NCBI GenBank assembly: GCA_946481465.1
Contig: CAMLOC010000115.1
Span: 1-8,446, forward strand
DNA from: an uncultured Shinella sp.
Lineage (GTDB): Bacteria > Pseudomonadota > Alphaproteobacteria > Rhizobiales > Rhizobiaceae
Reading direction: 5' to 3'
DNA: 8,446 nt
The position numbers were made by a program, and so were the translations under genes. Numbering within the stretch: the stretch's first letter is position 1; the number at the start of each line of letters is the position of its first letter. Below are positions 1 through 7,145 of the stretch, piece after piece. The notes beneath the pieces were generated by a model that did not search any database, had not been told where the DNA came from, and was given only the letters and a program-made list of their open reading frames with translations.

Positions 1-3
1 TAA

Positions 4-29
4 CCCTCTCCCCGCAAGCGGGGAGAGGG
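4..29. repeat. Palindromic extragenic repeat (12-bp arms)
   Basis: A perfect inverted repeat: CCCTCTCCCCGC at 4-15, a two-base AA loop, and GCGGGGAGAGGG at 18-29. It lies about 110 bases downstream of the stop codon of the GGDEF-EAL gene (read on the minus strand). As RNA it would form a very stable hairpin that could end that transcript or protect its 3' end, but no U-tract is visible within the window. The motif is of the kind found scattered between genes in rhizobial genomes. That recognition comes from memory, since only one copy is visible here. Confidence 0.6.
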
Positions 30-75
30 GACTTGCCCCACGAACCGATGATATTTGTGGAAACCGGCGCGGCAT

Positions 76-130
76 GTCCCTTCGCCCCGCAGCCAAGGAG
101 AAGGTGGCCGGCAGGCCGGATGAGGGGCGG
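76..130. repeat. Second module of the extragenic repeat region
   Basis: The stretch contains CCTTC at 79-83 pairing with GAAGG at 100-104, then CCGGC at 108-112 pairing with GCCGG at 115-119, followed by GATGAGGGG. The wording (cccttcgccccgc, then gagaaggtg, then ccggatgagggg) resembles the common dispersed intergenic element of Rhizobiales, which often pairs with the CTCCCCGC hairpin also seen at 4-29. The central part looks degenerate because the first arm, GCCCCGC, no longer has a perfect partner. Family membership is an inference from memory. Confidence 0.4.
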
Positions 131-138
131 AAAGCCGC

Positions 139-2502
139 CTACGCCCGCACCCGCCGCTCCGGCGCCTGCGCCGCCTCGCGGGCCTTTTCCACCAGCCGCT
201 GCATCGCCCAGATGCCGATCTCCTCGAGGGTGAGGGGGCGGCTGATGAGGTAGCCCTGGTAGAGGTCGCAGCCCGCGGCGGCGAGCAGCGCCATCTTCTC
301 CGTCGTGTCGACGCCTTCCGCGATCACCGACATGTCCTGCGCGTGGCAGAGCGCCACGAGGGCGCGTAGCGTCGGCAGCGCCGCCGAGCGGGTGAGGCTT
401 TCGACCAGCTCCCGGTCGAGCTTGATGGTCTCGGCCGGGTACTCGATGATCTGCTGCACGGACGTATAGCCCGCGCCGAAATCGTCGATGGAGATGCGGA
501 AGCCGCGGGCGCGCAGGATCTCGATGTTGCGGCGCGATTGCTCGCCGAGCTTGACGGCGAAGGTCTCGGTCAGCTCGATCTCGATCATGCGGGCATCGAT
601 GCCGTGCCGGTCGGCGCTGTCGCAGAAATGGTCGCTGATCGATTTCGTGTAGAGTTCGGCGGACGAGATATTGATGCACAGGATGGTCTCGGGGCCGAAC
701 AGCTTGCGGATCTGCCCGTATTCGGCCATCGCCTTGTCGATCACCCACCAGTCGATCTTGCTGAAGAGGCCGGTCGTCTCGGCGATCGGGATGAACTCGT
801 CCGGCGTCACGCGGCCGAGCACCGGCGAGGTCCAGCGCAACAGCGCCTCGCAGCCCGTCACCTTGCCGTGCCCGTCGACGATCGGCATGTAGACGAGGTG
901 GAATTCGCGGTCGGGGTCGAGGACGCGCAGCTCCTCCTCGATGCGCCGCCGCCGGTTGCGCTTCTCGTGCAGGGAGCGGGAATAGCGGGCCGAGCCGTTC
1001 TTGCCCTGGGATTTCGCCTGGTACATGGCCGCATCGGCATTGGCGACGAGTTCGGCCAGCGTGCGGGCGTCTTCCGGATAGACCGCGATGCCGATGCTGG
1101 CGGTGACCGGATAGGCCTTGTCCAGCACCTCGAAGCCCTCGGCAAAGAGCGCGAGGATCTTTTCCGACATTTCGGTGATCGTGCCGCTGCCGGGCTGGCA
1201 ACGCAGCATGATGGCGAATTCGTCGCCGGAAAGCCGGGCGAAGAGGCCGTCCGGCAGGCCACGCTCGGAGACGACGCGGGCGACGATGGCCGAGATGCGG
1301 TCCGCCAGCGTCTTCAACAGCTCGTCGCCGATCTTGTGGCCGTGCTTGTCGTTGACGAACTTGAAGTTGTCCACGTCGATGAAGAGCAGGGTGCAGCCGG
1401 TATCCTCGGCCTCCGCCTCCTCAAGGATCTGCGTGGAGCGGATGTTGAAATATTCGCGGTTGGAAATGCCCGTCAGCGTGTCGGTCCAGGAGGCATTCTG
1501 CACGAGGTCGAAGGACTGCATGGAATGGTCGTGCAGCCGCTTGACGTTGGCCGAAAGGCGGCCGATCTCGCCGATCTCGTTCATCTCCGGCAGGGCGCTG
1601 CGGTTGCCGGTCATCACGTCGGTGAGCTGGCGGTCGAGCCTAGCGATGGGGTTGGTGATGTAGCGGCGCACCAGGCCGAGTACGAGGATGATCGTGCACA
1701 GGCTGAGCGCGATGGCGCCGAGCGCCAGCAGCGACTTCAGCGTCCACAGCCGTTCCTTCAGGAAGGCCGGGTCGGGCGTCAGGCGCGCGAAGAGCGAAGG
1801 GCTGAGCGTCGCGGTGGTCGAAAGGCTGCCCTGGGCCAGAAGCTGGTGCTGGCCGATCTCGATCGTCGCGCCGTACTCCTTCTCCAGCGCGCGCTTCATG
1901 TCGAGGAAGAGTTTCGGCCGCACCGCGGTCTGCAGCAGGATCGCGCCCTTCTTGGCGCTGGCGACCGGACGGTTGAAGGTCAGCGGGTCGATGAATTCCG
2001 AATGCACGATCAGCGGCTCGATGCCGGCCGCTTCGAGATAGGTCCAGGAAGACAGGCGAGGGCTGTCGATCACATGCTGCGCATGCTCGATCTGCTGCGG
2101 CGTGATTTCCGCGAACGGGTCGTCGCTGTCCTCGAAATAATAGTCGACCGTCAGCGGCGGGCGGATGATCGCCACGGAGATGAAGCGCTTGCGGTCGTCG
2201 GAAAGCGAGGTGATGCTCTGCTGCAGGCGCACGCCGAGCGCGGTGTTGCGATAGGCGGCATCCGGCTCGTTGACGAAGAGGCGCACCGCGCCGCCCTCGA
2301 CGAGCGAGTAGATGAAGCTGCGGTTCTGCGTCACCTCGTTCTGGAAGACGGCGGTGAGCAGGCCCATCTGCTGCCAGAGGCGCGCCCGCTCCAGGCCGAG
2401 AATGGAGGAGCTCTGCACGTAGTATATGAGGGAGGCGGCGAGCACGTAGCCCGCGAGCACGACCGGGAAGATGAGGGAAAGGGCGCGTTTACCGAGCGTC
2501 AC
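139..2502 (-). CDS. Membrane HAMP-GGDEF-EAL cyclic-di-GMP enzyme (MbaA-like)
   Basis: A 787-residue inner-membrane protein predicted to make and/or degrade cyclic-di-GMP. Order of parts: TM helix about 7-28; periplasmic sensor region about 30-252; second TM about 254-278; HAMP about 280-335; GGDEF domain about 340-508; EAL domain about 520-770. The GGDEF signature is SGDEF at 425-429, with metal-binding DVD at 376-378. No RxxD inhibitory site sits at the usual spacing (416-419 reads LPDG). The EAL domain looks catalytically complete: E552-A-L, N611, E643, D673-D674, K694, E729, Q749, ending in QGYLISRP. The start is GTG at 2500-2502, overlapping the upstream binding-protein gene by 14 bases with no evident Shine-Dalgarno, so translation is probably coupled. 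An EAL-dominant phosphodiesterase or a bifunctional enzyme are both possible. The link to the binding protein suggests ligand control as in Vibrio MbaA. Confidence 0.93.
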   Translation of the reverse strand: MTLGKRALSLIFPVVLAGYVLAASLIYYVQSSSILGLERARLWQQMGLLTAVFQNEVTQNRSFIYSLVEGGAVRLFVNEPDAAYRNTALGVRLQQSITSLSDDRKRFISVAIIRPPLTVDYYFEDSDDPFAEITPQQIEHAQHVIDSPRLSSWTYLEAAGIEPLIVHSEFIDPLTFNRPVASAKKGAILLQTAVRPKLFLDMKRALEKEYGATIEIGQHQLLAQGSLSTTATLSPSLFARLTPDPAFLKERLWTLKSLLALGAIALSLCTIILVLGLVRRYITNPIARLDRQLTDVMTGNRSALPEMNEIGEIGRLSANVKRLHDHSMQSFDLVQNASWTDTLTGISNREYFNIRSTQILEEAEAEDTGCTLLFIDVDNFKFVNDKHGHKIGDELLKTLADRISAIVARVVSERGLPDGLFARLSGDEFAIMLRCQPGSGTITEMSEKILALFAEGFEVLDKAYPVTASIGIAVYPEDARTLAELVANADAAMYQAKSQGKNGSARYSRSLHEKRNRRRRIEEELRVLDPDREFHLVYMPIVDGHGKVTGCEALLRWTSPVLGRVTPDEFIPIAETTGLFSKIDWWVIDKAMAEYGQIRKLFGPETILCINISSAELYTKSISDHFCDSADRHGIDARMIEIELTETFAVKLGEQSRRNIEILRARGFRISIDDFGAGYTSVQQIIEYPAETIKLDRELVESLTRSAALPTLRALVALCHAQDMSVIAEGVDTTEKMALLAAAGCDLYQGYLISRPLTLEEIGIWAMQRLVEKAREAAQAPERRVRA
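2489..2502 (-). other. 14-base gene overlap (translational coupling site)
   Basis: Read on the minus strand, the sequence GTGACGCTCGGTAA carries the GTG start of the GGDEF-EAL gene and the TAA stop of the binding-protein gene in different frames. No purine-rich ribosome site precedes the GTG, so initiation probably relies on ribosomes finishing the upstream gene. This would tie the amount of membrane enzyme to that of its binding protein. Confidence 0.7.
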
Positions 2503-3538
2503 TGATCTGGGCCAGACTGCTGATGATGCGGCGGCGGGCCTGGACCGATTGCACGGTCAGTTCCTCCTGAAACTGGCTTTTGGCCAGGATTTCCGGTGCG
2601 GCATAGATTTCGGGATTGGATCGCATGGCCTCGGGCAGCAGCGCCAGGGCGGCGGTGCTTGCGGTCGGCATGTTGAGCGTGGCGGCGTTGCGCGCGCCGT
2701 TGCGGGCATTGCTGATATAGTCGACCAGCTTCAGGGCCAGGGCCTTGTTGGTGGAGCGCTCGCTGACGGAGATGCAATCGAGCCAGGAGAGCGTGCCTTC
2801 CTTCGGCACGACATAGCGCCAGAGGCCGGGGGCGGAGACCTTGTCGTTCAGCGTGTACTGGTCGCCGCTGTAGCCGAGCGCCATGTGGATCTCGGGACCC
2901 TTGTCGGCACTCTGGATGGAGGTGATGACATAGTCGTAGGTGAGCACATAGGGCGCCTGCGCCTTCATCAGCTCGTAGGCGGCCTTCAGCGTCTCGTTGT
3001 CGTTGGCGTTCACCGACTTGCCGAGCAGCGCGAGCGGCGCGACGAAGGCCTCGGCATAGTCGTCGTACATGGCGATATGGCCGCGCAGGCTTTCGGCCGG
3101 CTTCATCATGTCCGCCCAGGAGTTCGGCGCCGCCGTGATCTTGTCGGAGCGGTAGAGGATGCCCATCGTGCCCCAGAGATAGGGCACGCCATAGCCGCCG
3201 CAGCGGCTCGCCCAGTCCTGCGTATAGTCCTTCAGCGACGGCACGTTGCCGGTGTCGAGCGCGGCGATGATGCCGCGGTTGCCGTAGAGCCGCGCGCCGT
3301 TTTCATTCGTCACGACGACATCGACATTGCTGTTCGGATCGGCAAGGATCTCGTCGCGCACGTCGCCGCTGTCATAGAAGGTCTGGCGCACCTCGGCGCC
3401 GGTTTCGGCGGTAAAGTCGGCAAGGATCTGCTCGTCGATATAAGCTTCCCATATCAACAGGTTGAGCGTTGCCGCGCGCACAGGAGCCGCGGGGGCAAGT
3501 GCTGCCAGTGAGACTGCTGCAAGAAAAGCGCCGCGCAT
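2489..3538 (-). CDS. PotD/PotF-like periplasmic binding protein (NspS-like polyamine sensor)
   Basis: A secreted type-2 periplasmic binding protein of the spermidine/putrescine family, 349 residues from the ATG at 3538. The N-terminus has a Sec signal peptide of about 22 residues ending VRA before ATLN. The mature start LNLLIWEAYID matches the PotD NW-EY segment (W30, Y33), followed by VPYLWGT. By my eye alignment to E. coli PotD, polyamine-contact positions are kept: W30 (W34), Y33 (Y37), D160 (D168), E163 (E171), W252 (W255) and D254 (D257). Y223 stands where PotD has W229. The mature protein has two cysteines (C113, C255), a possible disulfide. No transporter genes adjoin it; instead its 3' end overlaps the GGDEF-EAL gene, which points to a sensory role. 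An upstream in-frame TTG at 3583 would add 15 residues, but it lacks a Shine-Dalgarno and gives an unusually long signal n-region. The ATG site itself has only a weak GGGG. Confidence 0.88.
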   Translation of the reverse strand: MRGAFLAAVSLAALAPAAPVRAATLNLLIWEAYIDEQILADFTAETGAEVRQTFYDSGDVRDEILADPNSNVDVVVTNENGARLYGNRGIIAALDTGNVPSLKDYTQDWASRCGGYGVPYLWGTMGILYRSDKITAAPNSWADMMKPAESLRGHIAMYDDYAEAFVAPLALLGKSVNANDNETLKAAYELMKAQAPYVLTYDYVITSIQSADKGPEIHMALGYSGDQYTLNDKVSAPGLWRYVVPKEGTLSWLDCISVSERSTNKALALKLVDYISNARNGARNAATLNMPTASTAALALLPEAMRSNPEIYAAPEILAKSQFQEELTVQSVQARRRIISSLAQISDAR

Positions 3539-3597
3539 TCCGAAGGCCCCGTTGCCGTTACGTCGGGTGAGGATAGTCGGCAAGACTTTATGAAGCG

Positions 3598-3610
3598 TTA
3601 CAACCTGTAA
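3598..3610. repeat. Short inverted repeat TTACA-N3-TGTAA
   Basis: A perfect 5-bp inverted repeat with a 3-base spacer, 60 bases upstream of the binding-protein ATG. Its symmetry and location fit a small operator for a dimeric regulator, but a repeat this short can occur by chance. No regulator gene adjoins this operon in the window. Confidence 0.25.
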
Positions 3611-3753
3611 GCCCGCCGCAAGGGGTGTTCAACCTTGGCGCAGTCCTGCCATGTCCACCCGTCTTGATATATATTGTGGACGTGACGACGTGCCGCCGGG
3701 CCTGTGGTTGGCCCGCCGCAGGCAGCGCACTATGGTCGCCGCCCGCGCCAACC

Positions 3754-3760
3754 AGAGGAA
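3754..3760 (+). promoter_or_regulatory. Ribosome binding site that decides the tex start
   Basis: The purine run AGAGGAA lies 6 bases before the ATG at 3767. The reading frame stays open upstream to a GTG at 3704, but that stretch (beginning [10 protein letters not shown]) does not look like a Tex N-terminus. The well-placed site favours the ATG. Confidence 0.75.
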
Positions 3761-3766
3761 TTCGAC

Positions 3767-6076
3767 ATGGCCCCGACACCGCTCAAGATCGCGAACCTGA
3801 TCGCCGCCGAGATCAAGGCGACCGCCGCGCAGGTTACCGCCGCCGTGGCGCTCATCGACGAGGGAGCGACGGTGCCGTTCATCGCCCGCTACCGCAAGGA
3901 GGTGACGGGCGGTCTCGACGACACGCAGCTGCGCACGCTGTCCGAGCGGTTGACCTATCTGCGGGAGCTGGAGGCGCGGCGCGCCTCGATCCTCGATTCG
4001 ATTTCGGGGCAGGGCAAGCTGACGGACGAGCTGGCGGCGAAGATCGCCGCCGTCGCGACCAAGGCGGAGCTCGAGGACATTTACCTGCCCTACAAGCCCA
4101 AGCGCCGCACCAAGGCGGAGATCGCCCGCGAGCGCGGCCTCGGCCCGCTCGCCGAACAGATCCTCGCCGACCGCGCGCCGGTGCCGGCGGAACTTGCCGA
4201 AAAATTCCTCTCGGCCGAGGTGCCGGACGTCAAGGCGGCACTGGAGGGCGCGCGCGACATCGTCGCCGAGCAGTTCACGGAAAACGCCGACCTCCTGAAA
4301 CGCCTGCGGGAATACATGAAGGACAATGCCTTCCTGCGCGCGCGGGTCGTCGAGGGCAAGAAGGAGGCCGGCGCGAAGTTCTCCGACTATTTCGACCATA
4401 CCGAACGCTGGGCGACGGTGCCCGGCCACCGGGCGCTCGCCATGCTGCGCGGCTGGAACGAGGAATTCCTGTCGGTCGACATCGTCGTCGACCAGGACAG
4501 CACCGAGGCCGTCAAGCCGGTGGAGCGTATCATCGCCTCCGTCTATGTGATCGGCACGAAGCCCGGCGACAAGTGGCTGGCCGAGGTGATCGGCTGGACC
4601 TGGCGGGTAAAACTCTCCATGTCGCTCTCGCTCGACCTGATGCGCGAGATGCGCGAACGGTCGGAGGAGGAGGCGATCCGCGTCTTCGCCCGCAACCTCA
4701 AGGACCTCTTGCTCGCCGCCCCCGCCGGCACGCGCGCCACGATGGGCCTCGACCCGGGCATCCGCACCGGCGTCAAGGTCGCCGTCATCGACAATACCGG
4801 CAAGGTGCTGGAGACGACGACGGTCTATCCCTTCCCGCCGAAGAACGACGTGCGCGGCACGCAGGCGGAGCTCGCCAGCCTCATCCGCAAGCACGGGATC
4901 GAGCTGATCGCCATCGGCAACGGCACCGGCAGCCGCGAGACGGAGAAGCTGGTGGCCGACATGCTGGCCCAGCTTCCGGCACCCAAGCCCACCAAGGTCA
5001 TCGTGTCGGAGGCCGGCGCCTCGGTCTATTCCGCCTCGGAAACGGCGGCCGCCGAATTCCCCAACCTCGACGTCTCGCTGCGCGGCGCCGTCTCCATCGC
5101 CCGCCGCCTGCAGGATCCGCTCGCCGAGCTGGTCAAGATCGAGCCGAAGTCGATCGGCGTCGGCCAGTACCAGCACGACGTCGACCAGGGGAAGCTGTCC
5201 CGCTCGCTGGATGCGGTGGTGGAAGACGCGGTGAACGCCGTGGGCGTCGATCTCAACACGGCCTCCGCGCCGCTGCTCGCCCGTGTCTCCGGCCTTGGGA
5301 AATCCTCAGCCGAGGCGATCGTCGCCCATCGTGACGCCAACGGCCCGTTCGAAAGCCGCAAGGAATTGATGAAAGTCTCGCGCCTCGGCGCGCGCACCTT
5401 CGAACAGTGCGCCGGGTTCCTGCGCATCCCGAACGGCAAGGAGCCGCTCGACGCTTCGTCCGTGCACCCCGAAGCCTATGGCGTCGCCAAGAAGATCGTC
5501 GCGGCCTGCGGGCGGGACGTGCGTGCGCTGATGGGCGACAGCGCGGCGCTGAAGAGGCTCGACCCGAAGGTGTTCGTCGACGAGCGCTTCGGCCTGCCGA
5601 CGGTGAAGGACATCCTCGCCGAGCTGGAAAAGCCCGGCCGCGACCCGCGCCCGGAATTCCGGACCGCGACCTTTGCCGACGGCGTCGACGACATCAAGGA
5701 CCTCAAGGTCGGCATGCTGCTGGAGGGCACGGTGACGAACGTCGCCGCCTTCGGCGCCTTCGTCGATACCGGCGTGCACCAGGACGGGCTCGTGCACGTC
5801 TCGCAGCTTGCCGACCGTTTCGTCAAGGATCCGCACGAGGTGGTGAAGGCCGGCGACGTGGTGAAGGTGCGCGTCACCGAGGTGGACGTGCCGCGCAAGC
5901 GCATCGGTCTCACCATGCGCAAGGACGGCGGCGCGCCGGCCGCCCGCGACAACGCCCCGCGCGGCGACCGTAACGCCCAGATGAAGCCGAAATTCAGCCA
6001 GGCGGCGCCCAAGCCGCAGGCGCCCGCGCAGGGCGCGTTCGGCGCGGCGCTGGCCGAGGCAATGAAGCGGAAATAA
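3767..6076 (+). CDS. tex: Tex, RNA-binding transcription accessory protein
   Basis: A full-length Tex protein of 769 residues, a conserved cytoplasmic nucleic-acid-binding protein linked to transcription and RNA metabolism; its eukaryotic relative is Spt6. Order of parts: helical Tex N-terminal region about 1-195, with the motif PFIARYRKE near 37-45; a central helical stretch; a YqgF/RuvC-like domain from about 325 with [15 protein letters not shown] (D329) and [12 protein letters not shown]; a helix-hairpin-helix module about 495-560 ([15 protein letters not shown]); and an S1 RNA-binding domain about 648-717 ([28 protein letters not shown]). A basic, Pro/Ala-rich tail ends in MKRK. Length and domain order are normal for the family. 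It is transcribed away from the binding-protein operon, and the following beta-lactamase gene begins 144 bases further on. Nothing suggests damage or transfer. Confidence 0.97.
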   Translation: MAPTPLKIANLIAAEIKATAAQVTAAVALIDEGATVPFIARYRKEVTGGLDDTQLRTLSERLTYLRELEARRASILDSISGQGKLTDELAAKIAAVATKAELEDIYLPYKPKRRTKAEIARERGLGPLAEQILADRAPVPAELAEKFLSAEVPDVKAALEGARDIVAEQFTENADLLKRLREYMKDNAFLRARVVEGKKEAGAKFSDYFDHTERWATVPGHRALAMLRGWNEEFLSVDIVVDQDSTEAVKPVERIIASVYVIGTKPGDKWLAEVIGWTWRVKLSMSLSLDLMREMRERSEEEAIRVFARNLKDLLLAAPAGTRATMGLDPGIRTGVKVAVIDNTGKVLETTTVYPFPPKNDVRGTQAELASLIRKHGIELIAIGNGTGSRETEKLVADMLAQLPAPKPTKVIVSEAGASVYSASETAAAEFPNLDVSLRGAVSIARRLQDPLAELVKIEPKSIGVGQYQHDVDQGKLSRSLDAVVEDAVNAVGVDLNTASAPLLARVSGLGKSSAEAIVAHRDANGPFESRKELMKVSRLGARTFEQCAGFLRIPNGKEPLDASSVHPEAYGVAKKIVAACGRDVRALMGDSAALKRLDPKVFVDERFGLPTVKDILAELEKPGRDPRPEFRTATFADGVDDIKDLKVGMLLEGTVTNVAAFGAFVDTGVHQDGLVHVSQLADRFVKDPHEVVKAGDVVKVRVTEVDVPRKRIGLTMRKDGGAPAARDNAPRGDRNAQMKPKFSQAAPKPQAPAQGAFGAALAEAMKRK

Positions 6077-6220
6077 GGAAAGCCCCAGTTTTCCTAATGG
6101 CTGTCGGCAGAAATCGTCGTTTGCCCTGAACCGCCCCGCCGTCCATTGTTGCGGCGTGGGCGGGCGCAAACGGGTCGGGCCGCAAGGCGCGGCCGGTATC
6201 CGACAGACAGGAAAGCAGAC
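6077..6220 (+). promoter_or_regulatory. Intergenic leader between tex and the beta-lactamase gene
   Basis: These 144 bases contain a weak AT-rich inverted repeat at the tex end (AGGAAA at 6076-6081 with TTTCCT at 6090-6095), which is a poor terminator. They also contain a GC hairpin further on: GGCCGC at 6178-6183, loop AAGGC, GCGGCC at 6189-6194. TTGCCC at 6121-6126 with CATTGT 17 bases later is a possible but weak promoter. I found no adjacent ampR-type regulator gene, so control of the beta-lactamase is not revealed by context. Confidence 0.35.
6209..6214 (+). promoter_or_regulatory. Ribosome binding site of the beta-lactamase gene
   Basis: AGGAAA lies 6 bases before the ATG at 6221. It supports that start over an in-frame TTG at 6146, which would put a basic, unstructured 25-residue stretch ahead of the twin-arginine signal. 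Confidence 0.75.
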
Positions 6221-7114
6221 ATGACGATCACGATTTCACGCCGGCAGGCCATTGCCGGCGCTCTTCTTGCCGTTCCCGCGGTTTCCGCGCTGACGGCCGG
6301 CACCGGCCTTGCCGCCGGCGGGGACCTCGCGCAGCGGCTTGCCGCGCTGGAGGCGCGCCATGGCGGACGCATCGGCGTTGCCATACTAAATCTTGCGACG
6401 GGTGCGCGGCTCGGCCATCGCACGGAGGAGCGCTTCCTGATGTGCAGCACCTTCAAGGCGCTGCTGGCGGGCCACATCCTCGCCCGGGTGGACCGGGGCG
6501 AGGAGACGCTGGACCGGCGCATCGTCGTGAAGAAGGCGGACCTGGTGGACTGGTCGCCGGTGGTGGAGAAACGTGTCGGCGGGGAGGGCATCTCGATTGC
6601 TGAACTCTGTGAGGCGACGATCACGCTCAGCGACAATGCCGCCGCCAACCTGCTGCTCGCCGCTTCGGGCGGGCCGAAGGCCGTCACGGCGTTCCTGCGC
6701 GGGCTCGGCGACGCGGTGACACGGCTCGACCGCACGGAGCCGACGCTCAACTATCATGAGGCGCCGGACGACGAGCGCGACACGACGACGCCGACCGCCA
6801 TGGTGGAGACGCTGCGCAGGCTGCTCTTCGCCGAGGTGCTCTCGGCCCGCTCGAAGGCGCAGCTTGCCGCCTGGCTGGTGATGAACAAGACGGGCGACAC
6901 GCGGCTGCGCGCCGGCTTCCCGGCCGGCTGGATGACCGGCGACAAGACGGGCACGAACGGCGACAAGGCCGGCAATGCCAATGATGTCGCCGTCGCCTGG
7001 TCGCCGGACCGCGGCGCCGTCATCGTTGCCGCCTTCTGCGAAATCCCGGGCATTTCCGGCGATGCGCGCAATGCCGTCATTGCCGGGATCGGGCGCATCG
7101 CGGCCGAGGTCTGA
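6221..7114 (+). CDS. bla: Class A serine beta-lactamase with Tat signal
   Basis: A 297-residue periplasmic enzyme predicted to hydrolyse beta-lactam antibiotics through an acyl-serine intermediate. The N-terminus reads SRRQAIAGALLAVPAVSAL, a twin-arginine export signal. All class A motifs are present: STFK at 76-79 (nucleophile S76, K79), SDN at 137-139, ExxLN at 173-177 in the omega loop (general base E173), and KTG at 242-244. Residue 75, just before the nucleophile, is cysteine (Ambler 69). The position that pairs with it in KPC-type carbapenemases (Ambler 238) is asparagine here, so that disulfide cannot form. Other cysteines are C130 and C273. The length is normal. The substrate range cannot be read from sequence alone. 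It resembles the intrinsic chromosomal class A enzymes of soil alphaproteobacteria, and no mobile-element hallmark flanks it. It converges on the ArsR-family gene. Confidence 0.95.
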   Translation: MTITISRRQAIAGALLAVPAVSALTAGTGLAAGGDLAQRLAALEARHGGRIGVAILNLATGARLGHRTEERFLMCSTFKALLAGHILARVDRGEETLDRRIVVKKADLVDWSPVVEKRVGGEGISIAELCEATITLSDNAAANLLLAASGGPKAVTAFLRGLGDAVTRLDRTEPTLNYHEAPDDERDTTTPTAMVETLRRLLFAEVLSARSKAQLAAWLVMNKTGDTRLRAGFPAGWMTGDKTGTNGDKAGNANDVAVAWSPDRGAVIVAAFCEIPGISGDARNAVIAGIGRIAAEV

Positions 7115-7122
7115 GGCAGGGG

Positions 7123-7145
7123 GGCGCCGTCCGCGCGGCGGCGCC
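7123..7145. terminator. GC-rich hairpin between convergent genes
   Basis: GGCGCCG at 7123-7129 pairs perfectly with CGGCGCC at 7139-7145 around a 9-base loop that contains a further palindrome (CCGCGCGG). An outer pair, TGAGGC at 7112-7117 and GCCTCA at 7143-7148, overlaps both stop codons and competes with the inner stem. The position between two convergent genes fits a shared terminator. There is no U-tract on either side, so it may be inefficient or act only to stabilise the 3' ends. Confidence 0.45.

Larger units (their letters stand above)
3539..3766. promoter_or_regulatory. Divergent intergenic region between the binding-protein operon and tex
   Basis: These 228 bases separate two divergently transcribed genes and must hold both promoters. 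For tex the best feature is an unusually AT-rich island at 3664-3675 (TTGATATATATT), in which TATATT at 3670-3675 could serve as a -10 box; no good -35 lies 16-18 bases upstream. On the minus strand TTGAAC and TACAGG with a 17-base spacer is a weak candidate. A small inverted repeat, TTACA-ACC-TGTAA, lies at 3598-3610 and could be an operator. None of these is compelling alone. Confidence 0.4.

Noticed and set aside
538..2505. 655-codon open frame on the plus strand opposite the GGDEF-EAL gene
   Set aside because: Its translation is rich in Arg, Asp, Glu, Val and Gly with no recognisable domain, and it mirrors the codon bias of the real gene. Long antisense frames are common in such GC-rich coding DNA.
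2489..3538. Binding protein as the component of a polyamine ABC importer
   Set aside because: No permease or ATPase gene is adjacent in the window and the gene is coupled to a GGDEF-EAL gene. A distant transporter partner cannot be excluded.
3629..5176. 515-codon minus-strand open frame opposite tex
   Set aside because: Low-complexity Arg/Leu/Gly/Asp translation with no domain, lying entirely under the well-conserved Tex frame; an antisense shadow.
3625..5334. 569-codon plus-strand frame overlapping tex in another frame
   Set aside because: Highly Arg/Gly-rich translation with no family resemblance, overlapping a gene with clear domains.
6076..6095. AGGAAA/TTTCCT inverted repeat as the tex terminator
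   Set aside because: The 6-bp stem is mostly A-T and has no following U-tract, so it is too weak to call as a terminator.
5306..6169. 287-codon minus-strand frame at the 3' end of tex
   Set aside because: No domain or good ribosome site; composition matches a reverse-complement shadow of tex.
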